From assembly GCA_036732565.1 (NCBI GenBank), contig DAINCF010000017.1, positions 1 to 28,493 on the forward strand: a stretch of 28,493 nt of DNA, given 5' to 3'. The DNA comes from JAIVJN01 sp036732565 (GTDB lineage Bacteria > Acidobacteriota > Vicinamibacteria > Vicinamibacterales > UBA2999). A program made the translations under genes and the position numbers. The notes under the pieces are model-generated. The model searched no databases. It was not told the origin of the DNA and saw nothing but the letters and a program-made list of their open reading frames with translations. Each line of letters begins with the position of its first letter. The first letter of the stretch is position 1. This document shows, one piece after another, positions 1-7,143 of the stretch.

Positions 1-2
1 GG

Positions 3-443
3 AGGAGCGCGGCGACCGCGTCGATCCGCTCGTCGCGATGGGGCGCCCGCCGGCGCTCGGATCACGTCCGCACGCTCGTCGTCGAAGACGATCCGGACGG
101 CCGCGCGTTTCTCGAGACGCTTCTCGTGCGCGAGGGGGCGGAAGTGCAGCACGCTTCCAGCGTTCGCGAAGCCGTAGACGTCCTCAGCCGCTGGACGCCC
201 GACGTCATCGTCACCGACATCGGCATGCCGCACGAAGACGGCTACGAGATGCTCAAGCAGGTCCACATGCGGATGAAGTCGCGGGTGCCGGTGATTGCGC
301 TGACGGGCTATGCGTCGGAAGCGCACCGCGATCGCGTGCTCGCAGCGGGCTTCTTCGGCCACTTGAGCAAGCCGGCGGATCCCGAGGCGCTCGTCAAGAT
401 GGTCGCCGCCGCGCATGGCGATGCAGAGGAGCTGCCAGCATAG
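3..443 (+). CDS. Response-regulator receiver domain, C-terminal end of a larger protein (5' partial)
   Basis: The reading frame is open to the left edge and ends at TAG 441-443. From about position 63 it encodes a complete CheY-like receiver fold. The acidic pair lies in LVVEDDPDGR, the phospho-acceptor Asp in VIVTDIGMP, the conserved Thr in ALTGYA and the conserved Lys in LSKP. It takes a phosphoryl group from a histidine kinase. The short C-terminal tail with no output domain fits the end of a hybrid histidine kinase or a single-domain regulator. The first 20 codons are Arg/Ser-rich in this frame and unconvincing, so the true frame upstream of position 60 is uncertain. It converges on the SBBP gene, with only 28 bases between the stop codons. 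Confidence 0.85.
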   Translation, partial: RSAATASIRSSRWGARRRSDHVRTLVVEDDPDGRAFLETLLVREGAEVQHASSVREAVDVLSRWTPDVIVTDIGMPHEDGYEMLKQVHMRMKSRVPVIALTGYASEAHRDRVLAAGFFGHLSKPADPEALVKMVAAAHGDAEELPA

Positions 444-471
444 CCTGGCCCGAGACACACCTCGCGTCCAA

Positions 472-2652
472 CTACCGACGGCGATCCTTGCGACGATCGT
501 GCTCGATCTTCACAACGAAGGCATCGTTCAGACCGCCGGCGTGCGACGGCTGGAACGCGCCGGGCGTGGTGGGAAAGTCGCGTGACCACGTCCCCCCAGC
601 CACATAGGCGTTGCCTCTCTTGTCCAGCGCGATGCCTTCAGCTCTGTCGTTGGTGCTGCCGCCAAGATAGGTCGAGAAGACCAACGATGCGTCGTTCCAG
701 TCAACCACGGTCACGAAAGCGTCGCTGGAAATAACGGTGGACGGGCACGAGCAGGTTGGCTGGAACGCATCGGGCGTGACCGGAAAGTCGCGTGCGTCCG
801 TCTGTCCGGTGACGTGGACTCGGCCGTCGTCGTCCACGGCAATGCCGGCGCCCGCATCTGTGTTGGAACCACCGAGATATGACGCGTGCACGAAGGCCGT
901 ACCATCATGGCTTACCATCGCGATGAAGGCGTCGAAGTCAATGTGAGTAGGCTGAAACGCATCCGGTGTCACCGGGAAGTCCGGCGAGAAGGTCCCGCCG
1001 GTCACGTGCGCCCGCCCGCGCTTGTCGAGCGCGATAGCAACGGCGGTTTCTGTGCCGCTGCCGCCGATGAACGTGGAGTACACCAGCGCGGACGCGTCGC
1101 GATTGAGCTTCGCCACGAAACCATCAGCGCCGCCGCCACTGAACGCAGGCATGGCCGCGTCGGGCGTCGTCGGGAAATCTGATGAGAAGGTCAGCCCAAC
1201 GACGAAGGCGTTGTGGTGATCGTCCACAGCAATGCCCGCTGCAGTCTCCAAGCTCATACCTCCGAGGTAGGTTGAATAGACCAATGCCGTGCCCATGGGG
1301 TTCACCTTCGTAACGAATAGGTCGAGGCTATCCGTCTTAGTCGATTTGTAGGCACCTTCCACGATGGGGAAGTCAGATGAGAACGTCCTTCCCGCCACGT
1401 AGGCGGAACCTTCCTTGTCGACCGCGATTCCCGTGCCTTCCTCGGAACCGGAGCCTCCCAGATACGACGAGTAGACGAGACCCGTGCCGCGGCGGTTCAG
1501 CTTTGTGACGAAGCCCTCCTCAGAGCCTGCGCTCAGGCGCTGGAACGCCCCTGGGGTGACCGGAAAATCAGGCGACAGCGTCGAACCGATGAGGTACGCC
1601 TGCCCGTGGTTGTCGACCGCGATGTCGCCGGAGCCTTCGAAACTGCTGCCACCCAAGTACGTGGAGTACTCCAGGCCCGTGCCGTTGCGATTGAACTTCG
1701 TGATGAAGAGGTCGCTGATGAACGCCGGGCCTGAGCGTGGTCGAGCACCTTCTGTCGTCGGAAAATCCATTGAAGTCGTTGTCCCAAACACGTAGGCGTG
1801 GCCGCCTCTGTCTACCGCGATCCTGATGCCCAACTCATCGCCTCGGAACGGCACGCCACTGTCGCTGCCACCGAGATAGGTTGCGAAGGACAGCACGGGA
1901 TCGATGACCAGTTCTCGACTGCGATCGTATCCGCCGATGTGGAACGTGACGCGATGCTCGTCGGATAGACGATAGCCGCCGGCGATTTCGTGTCGCACGC
2001 CGTCCACCATCTGGTACATCACCGGCTTGTGCTGGACGATCTCCCCGCCGTCGACCGCAACCACGAGCTCACCCGATTCACTCACACGCACGTCGCGCGC
2101 ACCGGGCCAAGCGAGTTGGATCTGCTGCGGATCGGCGCCAGCGCTTATCACGAAGTCGTACTCGAGCTGTCCCTGATTGCCGTAGTAGACCAGATCTATA
2201 CCCGGATAGACGCCCGCGTAGCGGACCTTGGCGTACTGGCGCACGTCGGTGTGCCATCGCTGCGGATCGTTCCCAATCAGGTAGTGACTCTTGCTTGGGA
2301 GCTCGTCCAGACCGGTCGCCGCTGATGCGAACGAGGCATCGACGAGCGTCATGCGGATCACCGCAGGCGAGTCGTCTGGCGTGCGTGCGTGCGGCCGATG
2401 CAGCGCGAGCACGGCTTCGCGGTCGGTCAAGTAGAGGTTGTAGCGGTGGCCTCGCGACAGAAATCTCACGGCCGGAGCGGTCTGACCCTGGTTGGCTTCG
2501 AAACTCAACGGCACGGTGCCGTACGCGTCGTGTATCTGCGCTCGGACGAGCGTCTCGATGGAACCCGGGTCGGAGCTGCTCGAGGACACCGACGCGAGCG
2601 CCGACACCACGATCAGCCAAGCCCACTTGCGATGGACAGGAAGGTTGGTCAC
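472..2652 (-). CDS. Secreted SBBP beta-propeller repeat protein, seven repeats
   Basis: A 726-residue secreted protein. I start it at GTG 2652-2650 because GAGGAG lies 6 nt upstream and the next residues (VTNLPVHRKWAW, then a hydrophobic stretch) form a signal peptide; the open frame continues 21 codons further up without such support. The N-terminal domain (PLSFEANQGQ...VRFLSRGHRYNLYLT) is typical of SBBP proteins. The C-terminal two thirds hold seven repeats of about 55-60 residues, each built as YSTYLGGS...GIAVD..G.AYVAG.T.S.DFPTTPGAF, consistent with one closed seven-bladed propeller. Function is unknown. Such proteins are usually extracellular or surface-exposed and occur widely in Acidobacteriota and other environmental bacteria. 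No neighbour suggests a partner. Confidence 0.9.
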   Translation of the reverse strand: MTNLPVHRKWAWLIVVSALASVSSSSSDPGSIETLVRAQIHDAYGTVPLSFEANQGQTAPAVRFLSRGHRYNLYLTDREAVLALHRPHARTPDDSPAVIRMTLVDASFASAATGLDELPSKSHYLIGNDPQRWHTDVRQYAKVRYAGVYPGIDLVYYGNQGQLEYDFVISAGADPQQIQLAWPGARDVRVSESGELVVAVDGGEIVQHKPVMYQMVDGVRHEIAGGYRLSDEHRVTFHIGGYDRSRELVIDPVLSFATYLGGSDSGVPFRGDELGIRIAVDRGGHAYVFGTTTSMDFPTTEGARPRSGPAFISDLFITKFNRNGTGLEYSTYLGGSSFEGSGDIAVDNHGQAYLIGSTLSPDFPVTPGAFQRLSAGSEEGFVTKLNRRGTGLVYSSYLGGSGSEEGTGIAVDKEGSAYVAGRTFSSDFPIVEGAYKSTKTDSLDLFVTKVNPMGTALVYSTYLGGMSLETAAGIAVDDHHNAFVVGLTFSSDFPTTPDAAMPAFSGGGADGFVAKLNRDASALVYSTFIGGSGTETAVAIALDKRGRAHVTGGTFSPDFPVTPDAFQPTHIDFDAFIAMVSHDGTAFVHASYLGGSNTDAGAGIAVDDDGRVHVTGQTDARDFPVTPDAFQPTCSCPSTVISSDAFVTVVDWNDASLVFSTYLGGSTNDRAEGIALDKRGNAYVAGGTWSRDFPTTPGAFQPSHAGGLNDAFVVKIEHDRRKDRRR

Positions 2653-2792
2653 GAGGTACTCCTCTCTGCGGCGGTGCTGCCGCTGGACGCAAAAGGACGG
2701 GGTGGGGCCTAGCATACGCCCGAGCGGAAGACGATGTGACGGCTTGCGGATATTTTGTCGGACGGGCCGAGATCTGCGACAATCACAGTCAC

Positions 2793-2831
2793 GCGCCCGC
2801 AGCTCAGTTGGTTAGAGCATCAGCCTTCGAA
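2793..2831 (+). tRNA. tRNA-Arg(UCG) 5' half, truncated at the anticodon loop
   Basis: The sequence reads as a tRNA 5' half: acceptor strand GCGCCCG, D-arm GCTC-AGTTGGTTA-GAGC, anticodon stem 5' strand TCAGC and a seven-base loop CTTCGAA with anticodon TCG. It stops there. The 3' anticodon strand (GCTGA expected), variable loop, T-arm and the matching acceptor strand CGGGCGC are absent from the following 300 bases, where the sequence instead enters a hairpin. Base 8 is C instead of the usual T. It cannot make a tRNA and is a remnant. Anticodon loops of tRNA-Arg genes are common recombination sites for integrases, so a break exactly here suggests an old integration or deletion. Confidence 0.7.
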
Positions 2832-2835
2832 CGGA

Positions 2836-2853
2836 TCGCGATTGATATCGCGA
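2836..2853. repeat. Perfect 7-bp hairpin just after the tRNA fragment
   Basis: TCGCGAT, loop TGAT, ATCGCGA. It begins five bases after the point where the tRNA-Arg homology ends. It has no T-tract, so it is not a standard terminator. Confidence 0.6.
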
Positions 2854-3151
2854 ACTCTTCTCAGCTGGGCGGCCGGATAGGTTATAGGCGCCAGCGAGGA
2901 ACCGGAATCGCTGACTGAAGTGACTGGACGTCCAAGAAACCGGGCAACGCGGATCTCGATGTCTTGAAGCACCGAGGCATCATCCGCGCAGCTGTCGTCC
3001 CACCAATCCGGTAGGATCGTGGCGTGTGTACTCGGTCGAACGTCGCCGTGGGTGGAGGCTCGAAGATCTCGCCACGCTCCACATCCGATTTACCCTTGCA
3101 TCGAGGTATGAGGTCACCCAGTTTAGCGACTACTAGGCTCCGAGGTCTCCT

Positions 3152-4024
3152 CTAGCGTTCAGGAGCCAGGTCGCGTCGGCCGGCACTGCGGCTTTGGCGC
3201 AACCTTCTCGCCATTTGTCCCACTGGAAAGAGCAGCTGGCCGGCGAACGATGGCGGCATGTGGAGCTTCGACAGGCCGTATCTCTCTGGCCGCGATCTCC
3301 TGAACGTCGCCGTTCCGAACAGAACGTCCCAGAAGCTGAACAGCGCCGCATAGTTACTGTCGTATTCGCGCCGGTCCGACGAGTGGTGGGTGGCGTGGAA
3401 GCGCGGCGACACGATGATGTGGTTCAGCCAGCCGAAGTCCAGGTCTATGTCGGAGTGATTGAGCGCGCTCAGAAGAGTGAGACTGAGATAGAACGGCAGC
3501 CATATCTCCGCCGGGAGACCCAGAATGACGACCGGCAGCAGCGTGACGATGCCGTCGAGGATGTATTCGAAGAGATGGATGCGATAGGTCGTCAGGAGGT
3601 TCAGGTTTTCCGGCGCGTGGTGCACGCCGTGGATCGCCCGTAGCGCGGGAAAAGCATGCATCGCGCGATGCTTCCAATAGCGGCACAAGTCCACGGCAAT
3701 GAGGAAGACGATGAGCTGCAGCGGCTCCGGCACGCTCCGGAGCAGATCCGTGTAGAGAAACGGCGTGTACAGCCGCAGTTGCGCGTCAACCCAGTTGACG
3801 ACTGGCTGCTGCAGCCAGGCATAGGCGCCGCCGACAATCAGGGCCGTATAGACGATGTCGGTGTGGAACGACCGCTCCAAATAGCGCGATGGCTTGCGTC
3901 CCCTCGTCCCCTCGACCGCGAGGACGACCAGGAACAGCACCGCGAGCGCCGCGAAGCTTTGCCACGCGAGGGACGTCGCAAACCTTTCGGCCATCGCCGC
4001 CCAGATCGAACCCAGCGTGTTCAT
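3152..4024 (-). CDS. Fatty-acid hydroxylase / sterol desaturase superfamily membrane protein
   Basis: A 290-residue integral membrane protein with the histidine clusters of the di-iron fatty-acid-hydroxylase superfamily: HRAMH (119-123), HGVHH (132-136), an isolated His at 190 and HATHH (210-214). Hydrophobic segments lie near residues 20-37, 57-72, 103-115 and 155-190. The family inserts oxygen into, or desaturates, lipids or sterol-like substrates at the membrane using a di-iron centre; the substrate here cannot be predicted. The length fits bacterial members. The start is ATG 4024-4022. The last 30 residues are rich in Arg, Gln and Ser and may lie in the cytoplasm. It appears monocistronic. 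Confidence 0.92.
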   Translation of the reverse strand: MNTLGSIWAAMAERFATSLAWQSFAALAVLFLVVLAVEGTRGRKPSRYLERSFHTDIVYTALIVGGAYAWLQQPVVNWVDAQLRLYTPFLYTDLLRSVPEPLQLIVFLIAVDLCRYWKHRAMHAFPALRAIHGVHHAPENLNLLTTYRIHLFEYILDGIVTLLPVVILGLPAEIWLPFYLSLTLLSALNHSDIDLDFGWLNHIIVSPRFHATHHSSDRREYDSNYAALFSFWDVLFGTATFRRSRPERYGLSKLHMPPSFAGQLLFPVGQMARRLRQSRSAGRRDLAPER

Positions 4025-4692
4025 AGAAGCCTGACTTTGTTGTCCAGATCCCCGTCAGTCGTCACGATTCCCAGAGCTTGCAAGGAGAGCCTCGAAGGCG
4101 GCTGGTTCGGTGCATTCCTTCGGTCCACCCATCGCCGCCCGTTGCCTCAACTGCTCGCCCAACGAAAGGTCATTGCGGCCCGGCGAACCGTCGGTCGGAA
4201 TCAGACCTCGAAGAACCACGGGTTGGCACGGAGCAGGTCAGTTCCGTAATCGTGAAGACTGGGGCTCGCGTCTGCCCTTGAACAATGGGGCTACCACAGC
4301 GCGGACAGGTGATCGAGGCGTTCCCTCACCCCGATTCCACTGGTTCGGCTGCCTCCGTCGCGACGCGGACACGCGCTGCCTCCATTCGGCCCGAGTCAAT
4401 TCCACCGTGCGAATACATGATGAAGCAGGTGGAGACCCGGCATCCGGTAATGTTTGTGGGCGGCGGCGTGAACCGTTGCTGGAGTGCGGTGATCGATCTT
4501 GAAAGATCAACACTCACGGGCCGGAGCCAGTCGGTGCCGGCCCGTTCATGGCAATGTCTCGACGACAGAAACGACTAGTCTGAGCGCTCCTCGGTTGGAG
4601 GCTCGCCCGCCTTGAGCCCCGCTCTGTGGGCAGGACCAGCAGTTGCCCGAGCCAGCCTTTACGATCGAAGATTCCCTTCGAGGAATCGAATC
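4025..4692. other. Divergent intergenic region, 668 bp, no recognised gene
   Basis: This region separates the desaturase (minus) from the DUF6155-like gene (plus). Several frames are open in the first half but overlap on both strands and resemble no family. A short frame from ATG 4417 to 4578 has no good ribosome-binding site. The second half contains a strong hairpin (4516-4545) preceded by GATCTTGAAAGATC, a 14-nt inverted repeat near 4495. It may hold a structured RNA or a leader; I cannot assign one. Confidence 0.45.
4516..4545 (+). terminator. Strong GC hairpin, terminator-like but without a T-tract
   Basis: Perfect 9-bp arms ACGGGCCGG (4516-4524) and CCGGCCCGT (4537-4545) with a 12-nt loop, followed by TCATGG. 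There is no run of T, so intrinsic termination is uncertain. It could be the terminal stem of an unannotated small RNA encoded in the preceding 150 bases. Confidence 0.45.
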
Positions 4693-5262
4693 GTGGCGAA
4701 CAGTGGCCATTGGAGTGCGGTGAAGGGCCGGCTGCAGACGTTCGACCGACAAGGGCTCGTGCACCTGATCGGAGATCTGTACCGTGCCAGCTCGGCGAAT
4801 CGCCGATTTCTCGAGGCCAGACTCATCCCAGACCGCGATAGCGTCGAGGCATACCGCCGAATTGTCGCTGCGGCCATCTATCCGGACCCGTTCAGCAAAC
4901 GCGCGATCAGCATCCGCGAGGCCGCGGCCGCGATCGTTCAGTACAAGCGGTCAACAGGAGACGTGGCCGGAACGGTCGATCTCATGCTCACCTTCGTCGA
5001 AGCGGGCACGGACCAAGCGGCTGACCTAGGGTATGGCGACGACGCTTATTTCGATGCGCTGGTATCGCGGCTAAACGCCGTCGCGAACGCGTTCGATGAC
5101 TTGCCGGAGGCGGAGCGCAAGAAGGCGATCGTGCGCCTCGAACGTATCCGCGGCCGCGCGAAGGATATTGGCTGGGGATATGGGGATTTCGTGGATGGCA
5201 TCTTCACGACGTTGGAACGGCGACGCGCGCCGAGGACACGATCGCGCGTCACGAGGCGCTGA
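4693..5262 (+). CDS. DUF6155-like protein of unknown function
   Basis: A 189-residue soluble protein. I chose GTG 4693 because GAGGA lies 8 nt upstream and the sequence downstream follows the family pattern; the frame is open further up to TTG 4612 without support. Recognisable blocks are an N-terminal helix followed by LVHLIGDLYRASSANRRFLEARL, then KRAISIREAAAAIVQYKR, then a block around VDLMLTFVEAGTD, and a C-terminal block around DIGWGYGDFVDGIF. This arrangement matches DUF6155, a small helical family with no known role. The Arg-rich tail after residue 175 looks like an extension. It stands alone, 55 bases before the primase fragment, and nothing in its context points to a function. Confidence 0.7.
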   Translation: MANSGHWSAVKGRLQTFDRQGLVHLIGDLYRASSANRRFLEARLIPDRDSVEAYRRIVAAAIYPDPFSKRAISIREAAAAIVQYKRSTGDVAGTVDLMLTFVEAGTDQAADLGYGDDAYFDALVSRLNAVANAFDDLPEAERKKAIVRLERIRGRAKDIGWGYGDFVDGIFTTLERRRAPRTRSRVTRR

Positions 5263-5317
5263 TACGGTCAGCATAAACGTTCCTGGGCGCTCAGGACCGC
5301 TGCTATGAGGCGCACCG

Positions 5318-5764
5318 ATGAATCTCGCTTCGGTGAACCACACATCGTCGCCTGAGCTCAAGGTAGCTCTGTTCCGATCGCTGTTTCGCGGCCGCACCGA
5401 CGTCTACCCGCGTCGCTTCGAGAGCCGAAAGACCGGCAAAACCGGCTACGCGCCGGCCTGCGCGAACGAATGGGTTCGCGGCGTCTGCGAGAAGCCGCGC
5501 ATCAAATGCGCCGAATGCCCTCATCGGCGGTTTCTGTCGGTGACTGACGACGTTATCCGATGGCACCTGTCTGGTTCTGCGCCCGACGGACAGCCGTTTG
5601 TCGCCGGTGTCTATCCATTGCTGCTCGACGACGCGTGCCACTTTCTCGCCGTCGACTTCGACAAAGCCGATTGGTGTCAGGACGCCGCCGCCTATCTCGA
5701 CACCTGTCGTCGTCTCGCGCTTCCCGCGGTCCTCGAGCCGGCCCGGGGTCTTGAAAGAACCTGA
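5318..5764 (+). pseudogene. TOTE conflict-system archaeo-eukaryotic primase, truncated N-terminal fragment
   Basis: A 148-codon stump of a protein normally several times longer. After SPELKVALFRSLFRGRTDVYPRRFESRKTG it carries the cysteine cluster ACANEWVRGVCEKPRIKCAEC, probably zinc-binding, and then YPLLLDDACHFLAVDFDKADW, whose D-F-D is the first catalytic motif of the AEP primase domain. The match stops near residue 143 (VLEPARG). The later primase motifs and the helicase part that usually follows are absent, and the frame ends in unrelated sequence at 5762-5764. In full-length relatives this is the nucleotidyltransferase part of a predicted defence or conflict system. The fragment cannot be a functional primase. 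The break point is about 140 bases before the tRNA-like repeat at 5890-5919. Confidence 0.85.
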
Positions 5765-6186
5765 AACCGCGTCACCGGAAACGACGGCGCGGAACACCGT
5801 CCGCTGAAAGGACGGCCTGAAAATGCCAACAAAACCAGCTACTCTTGCCGCTGCCTGCGCGAAGCCTTCTGCCTCTGGCCACGTTATCGGGGTTCGAACG
5901 AATCCCTGCCTCCCAGCCACGAAATTTTGCCCCGTGTTTTCAACACTTTGCAGCACAGGGTGATTTCACTATCGAACTCGTGAAGGCGAACAGCCCCGCA
6001 GAGCTATCGCTCCTGGATGCGTCAGAGCGTCGCCCTCACGACAGGGCGGATGGACCCGGGTGGAGGTGTTCACGCTGATTCCGGGTCCGCCGGGCACGCT
6101 GCCATCAGGGACAATGCGAGCGTGAAGAACACCCGAAGGGTTCCGTCCCCGACGCCAACCGGCGCACGCTGGCAGCGGAGTGCGTG
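5765..6186. other. Intergenic region, 422 bp, with tRNA-Gln-like 3' end and hairpins
   Basis: Upstream leader of the kdgT-like operon plus debris beyond the primase break. It holds a small hairpin CCGTCC-GCTGAAA-GGACGG near 5799-5817, the tRNA-like repeat at 5890-5919, and GC-rich sequence to the start of the permease. No open frame here resembles a gene, and no consensus promoter was found. Confidence 0.5.
5890..5919 (+). repeat. tRNA-Gln-like 3' end (T-arm, acceptor strand, CCA), copy 1
   Basis: The segment GGGTTCGAA...AATCCCTG, then CCTCCCA, G, CCA looks like the T-arm, 3' acceptor strand, discriminator G and encoded CCA of a tRNA with 5' strand TGGGAGG, as in tRNA-Gln. No matching 5' half lies upstream. 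The T-loop carries extra bases, so it is a remnant or mimic. Positions 5898-5919 are identical over 22 bases to 22076-22097 on the same strand. Confidence 0.65.
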
Positions 6187-7143
6187 ATGACTCAGATTCC
6201 CATCAAGCGGGCGGTCGAACGCGTGCCCGGCGGCATGATGGTGGTTCCCTTGGCGTGCGGTGCCTTCTTCGCGACGTTCGCACCCGAGACGCCGACGTTC
6301 TTCGGCTCCTTCACTGGCGCGCTGTTCACCGGGGCGCTGCCGATGCTCGCCGTGTTCTACGTGTGTACCGGCGCCAGCATCGACTTCACGACCACGCCGT
6401 ACATCCTCAGGAAGGGCGGCACGCTGCTCGGCGTCAAGGTCGGCATCGGCATCCTGCTGGGCGTGATCTTCGGACGCCTGCTCGGCGAGGCACCGGTGAG
6501 CGCTGGCGTGTTCGCGGGGCTTTCGACCCTGGCCATCGTCGCGGCGATGAACGACACCAATGGCGGCTTGTACATGGCCCTCATGGGCCAATACGGCCAA
6601 CCCCGTGACGTCGGCGCGTATACCGTGATGTCGCTGGAGTCTGGACCTTTTCTCACCATGATGACGCTGGGCGTCGCAGGACTCTCGGCGTTTCCGTGGC
6701 CCACGCTCGTCGGCGGCATCCTGCCGCTGGCTATCGGCATGCTGATCGGCAATCTCGATCGCGAGATGCGTGAGTTCCTGCGGCGCGGCATGCCGGTGCT
6801 GATTCCGTTCTTCGCGTTCGCGCTCGGCGCCAGTCTCGATCTTGCGAAGGTGTGGCAGGCCGGGTTGTTGGGCGTGGGGCTGGGCCTGGCGGTGGTGGTC
6901 GTGACCGGCATCCCCCTGTTCTTGGCCGACCGCCTCACCGGGGGCACGGGTGTGGCGGGAGTAGCCGCCTCGTCAACCGCGGGCAATGCGGTGGCCGTGC
7001 CCGCGATCGTCGCCAGCGCCAACCCCGCCTATGCCGATGCCGCTGCGCAGGCCACCGTGCTGGTCGCGGCGTGCGTGGTGATCACGGCCATCGTGGTCCC
7101 GCTGCTCACGGCCTGGACGGCGAAACGGGTGGGCCAGACGTGA
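6187..7143 (+). CDS. kdgT: 2-keto-3-deoxygluconate permease family (KdgT-like) transporter
   Basis: A 318-residue polytopic inner-membrane transporter. The start is ATG 6187: GGAG (6177-6180) lies 6 nt upstream, and a GTG at 6184 is less well spaced. The sequence follows the KdgT family from the N-terminal RVPGGMMVVPL through FTGALFTGALPMLAVF, AAMNDTNGGLYMALMGQYG and GVAASSTAGNAVAVPA, with about ten hydrophobic segments, at the usual family length. Characterised KdgT imports 2-keto-3-deoxygluconate by proton symport. Here the stop codon overlaps the start of a four-carbon sugar-acid kinase, so I infer that the substrate is a related short sugar acid such as threonate or erythronate. It is the first gene of a three-gene operon. 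Confidence 0.9.
   Translation: MTQIPIKRAVERVPGGMMVVPLACGAFFATFAPETPTFFGSFTGALFTGALPMLAVFYVCTGASIDFTTTPYILRKGGTLLGVKVGIGILLGVIFGRLLGEAPVSAGVFAGLSTLAIVAAMNDTNGGLYMALMGQYGQPRDVGAYTVMSLESGPFLTMMTLGVAGLSAFPWPTLVGGILPLAIGMLIGNLDREMREFLRRGMPVLIPFFAFALGASLDLAKVWQAGLLGVGLGLAVVVVTGIPLFLADRLTGGTGVAGVAASSTAGNAVAVPAIVASANPAYADAAAQATVLVAACVVITAIVVPLLTAWTAKRVGQT

Larger units (their letters stand above)
2653..3151. other. Intergenic region, 499 bp, without a convincing gene
   Basis: This gap lies upstream of the SBBP gene and downstream of the desaturase gene, both on the minus strand. It contains a truncated tRNA-Arg 5' half (2793-2831) and a perfect hairpin (2836-2853). The remainder (2855-3150) has short open frames, none with a recognisable domain, ribosome-binding site or plausible composition. 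No clear promoter for the SBBP gene could be defined. Confidence 0.6.

Noticed and set aside
2831..3150. Group I intron interrupting the tRNA-Arg gene
   Set aside because: An intron in the anticodon loop would require a 3' exon starting with the complementary anticodon strand and ending CGGGCGC; none was found in the following 300 bases.
5745..5775. Fragment of 23S rRNA
   Set aside because: GAACCTGAAACCG with a nearby TGAAA resembles a conserved 23S segment, but the match does not extend beyond about 17 bases and such a short match can arise by chance.
6852..7139. Upstream extension of the sugar-acid kinase
   Set aside because: The frame stays open upstream, but that part overlaps the permease gene, encodes a Gly/Arg-rich shadow sequence, and the conserved kinase N-terminus begins just after GTG 7140.
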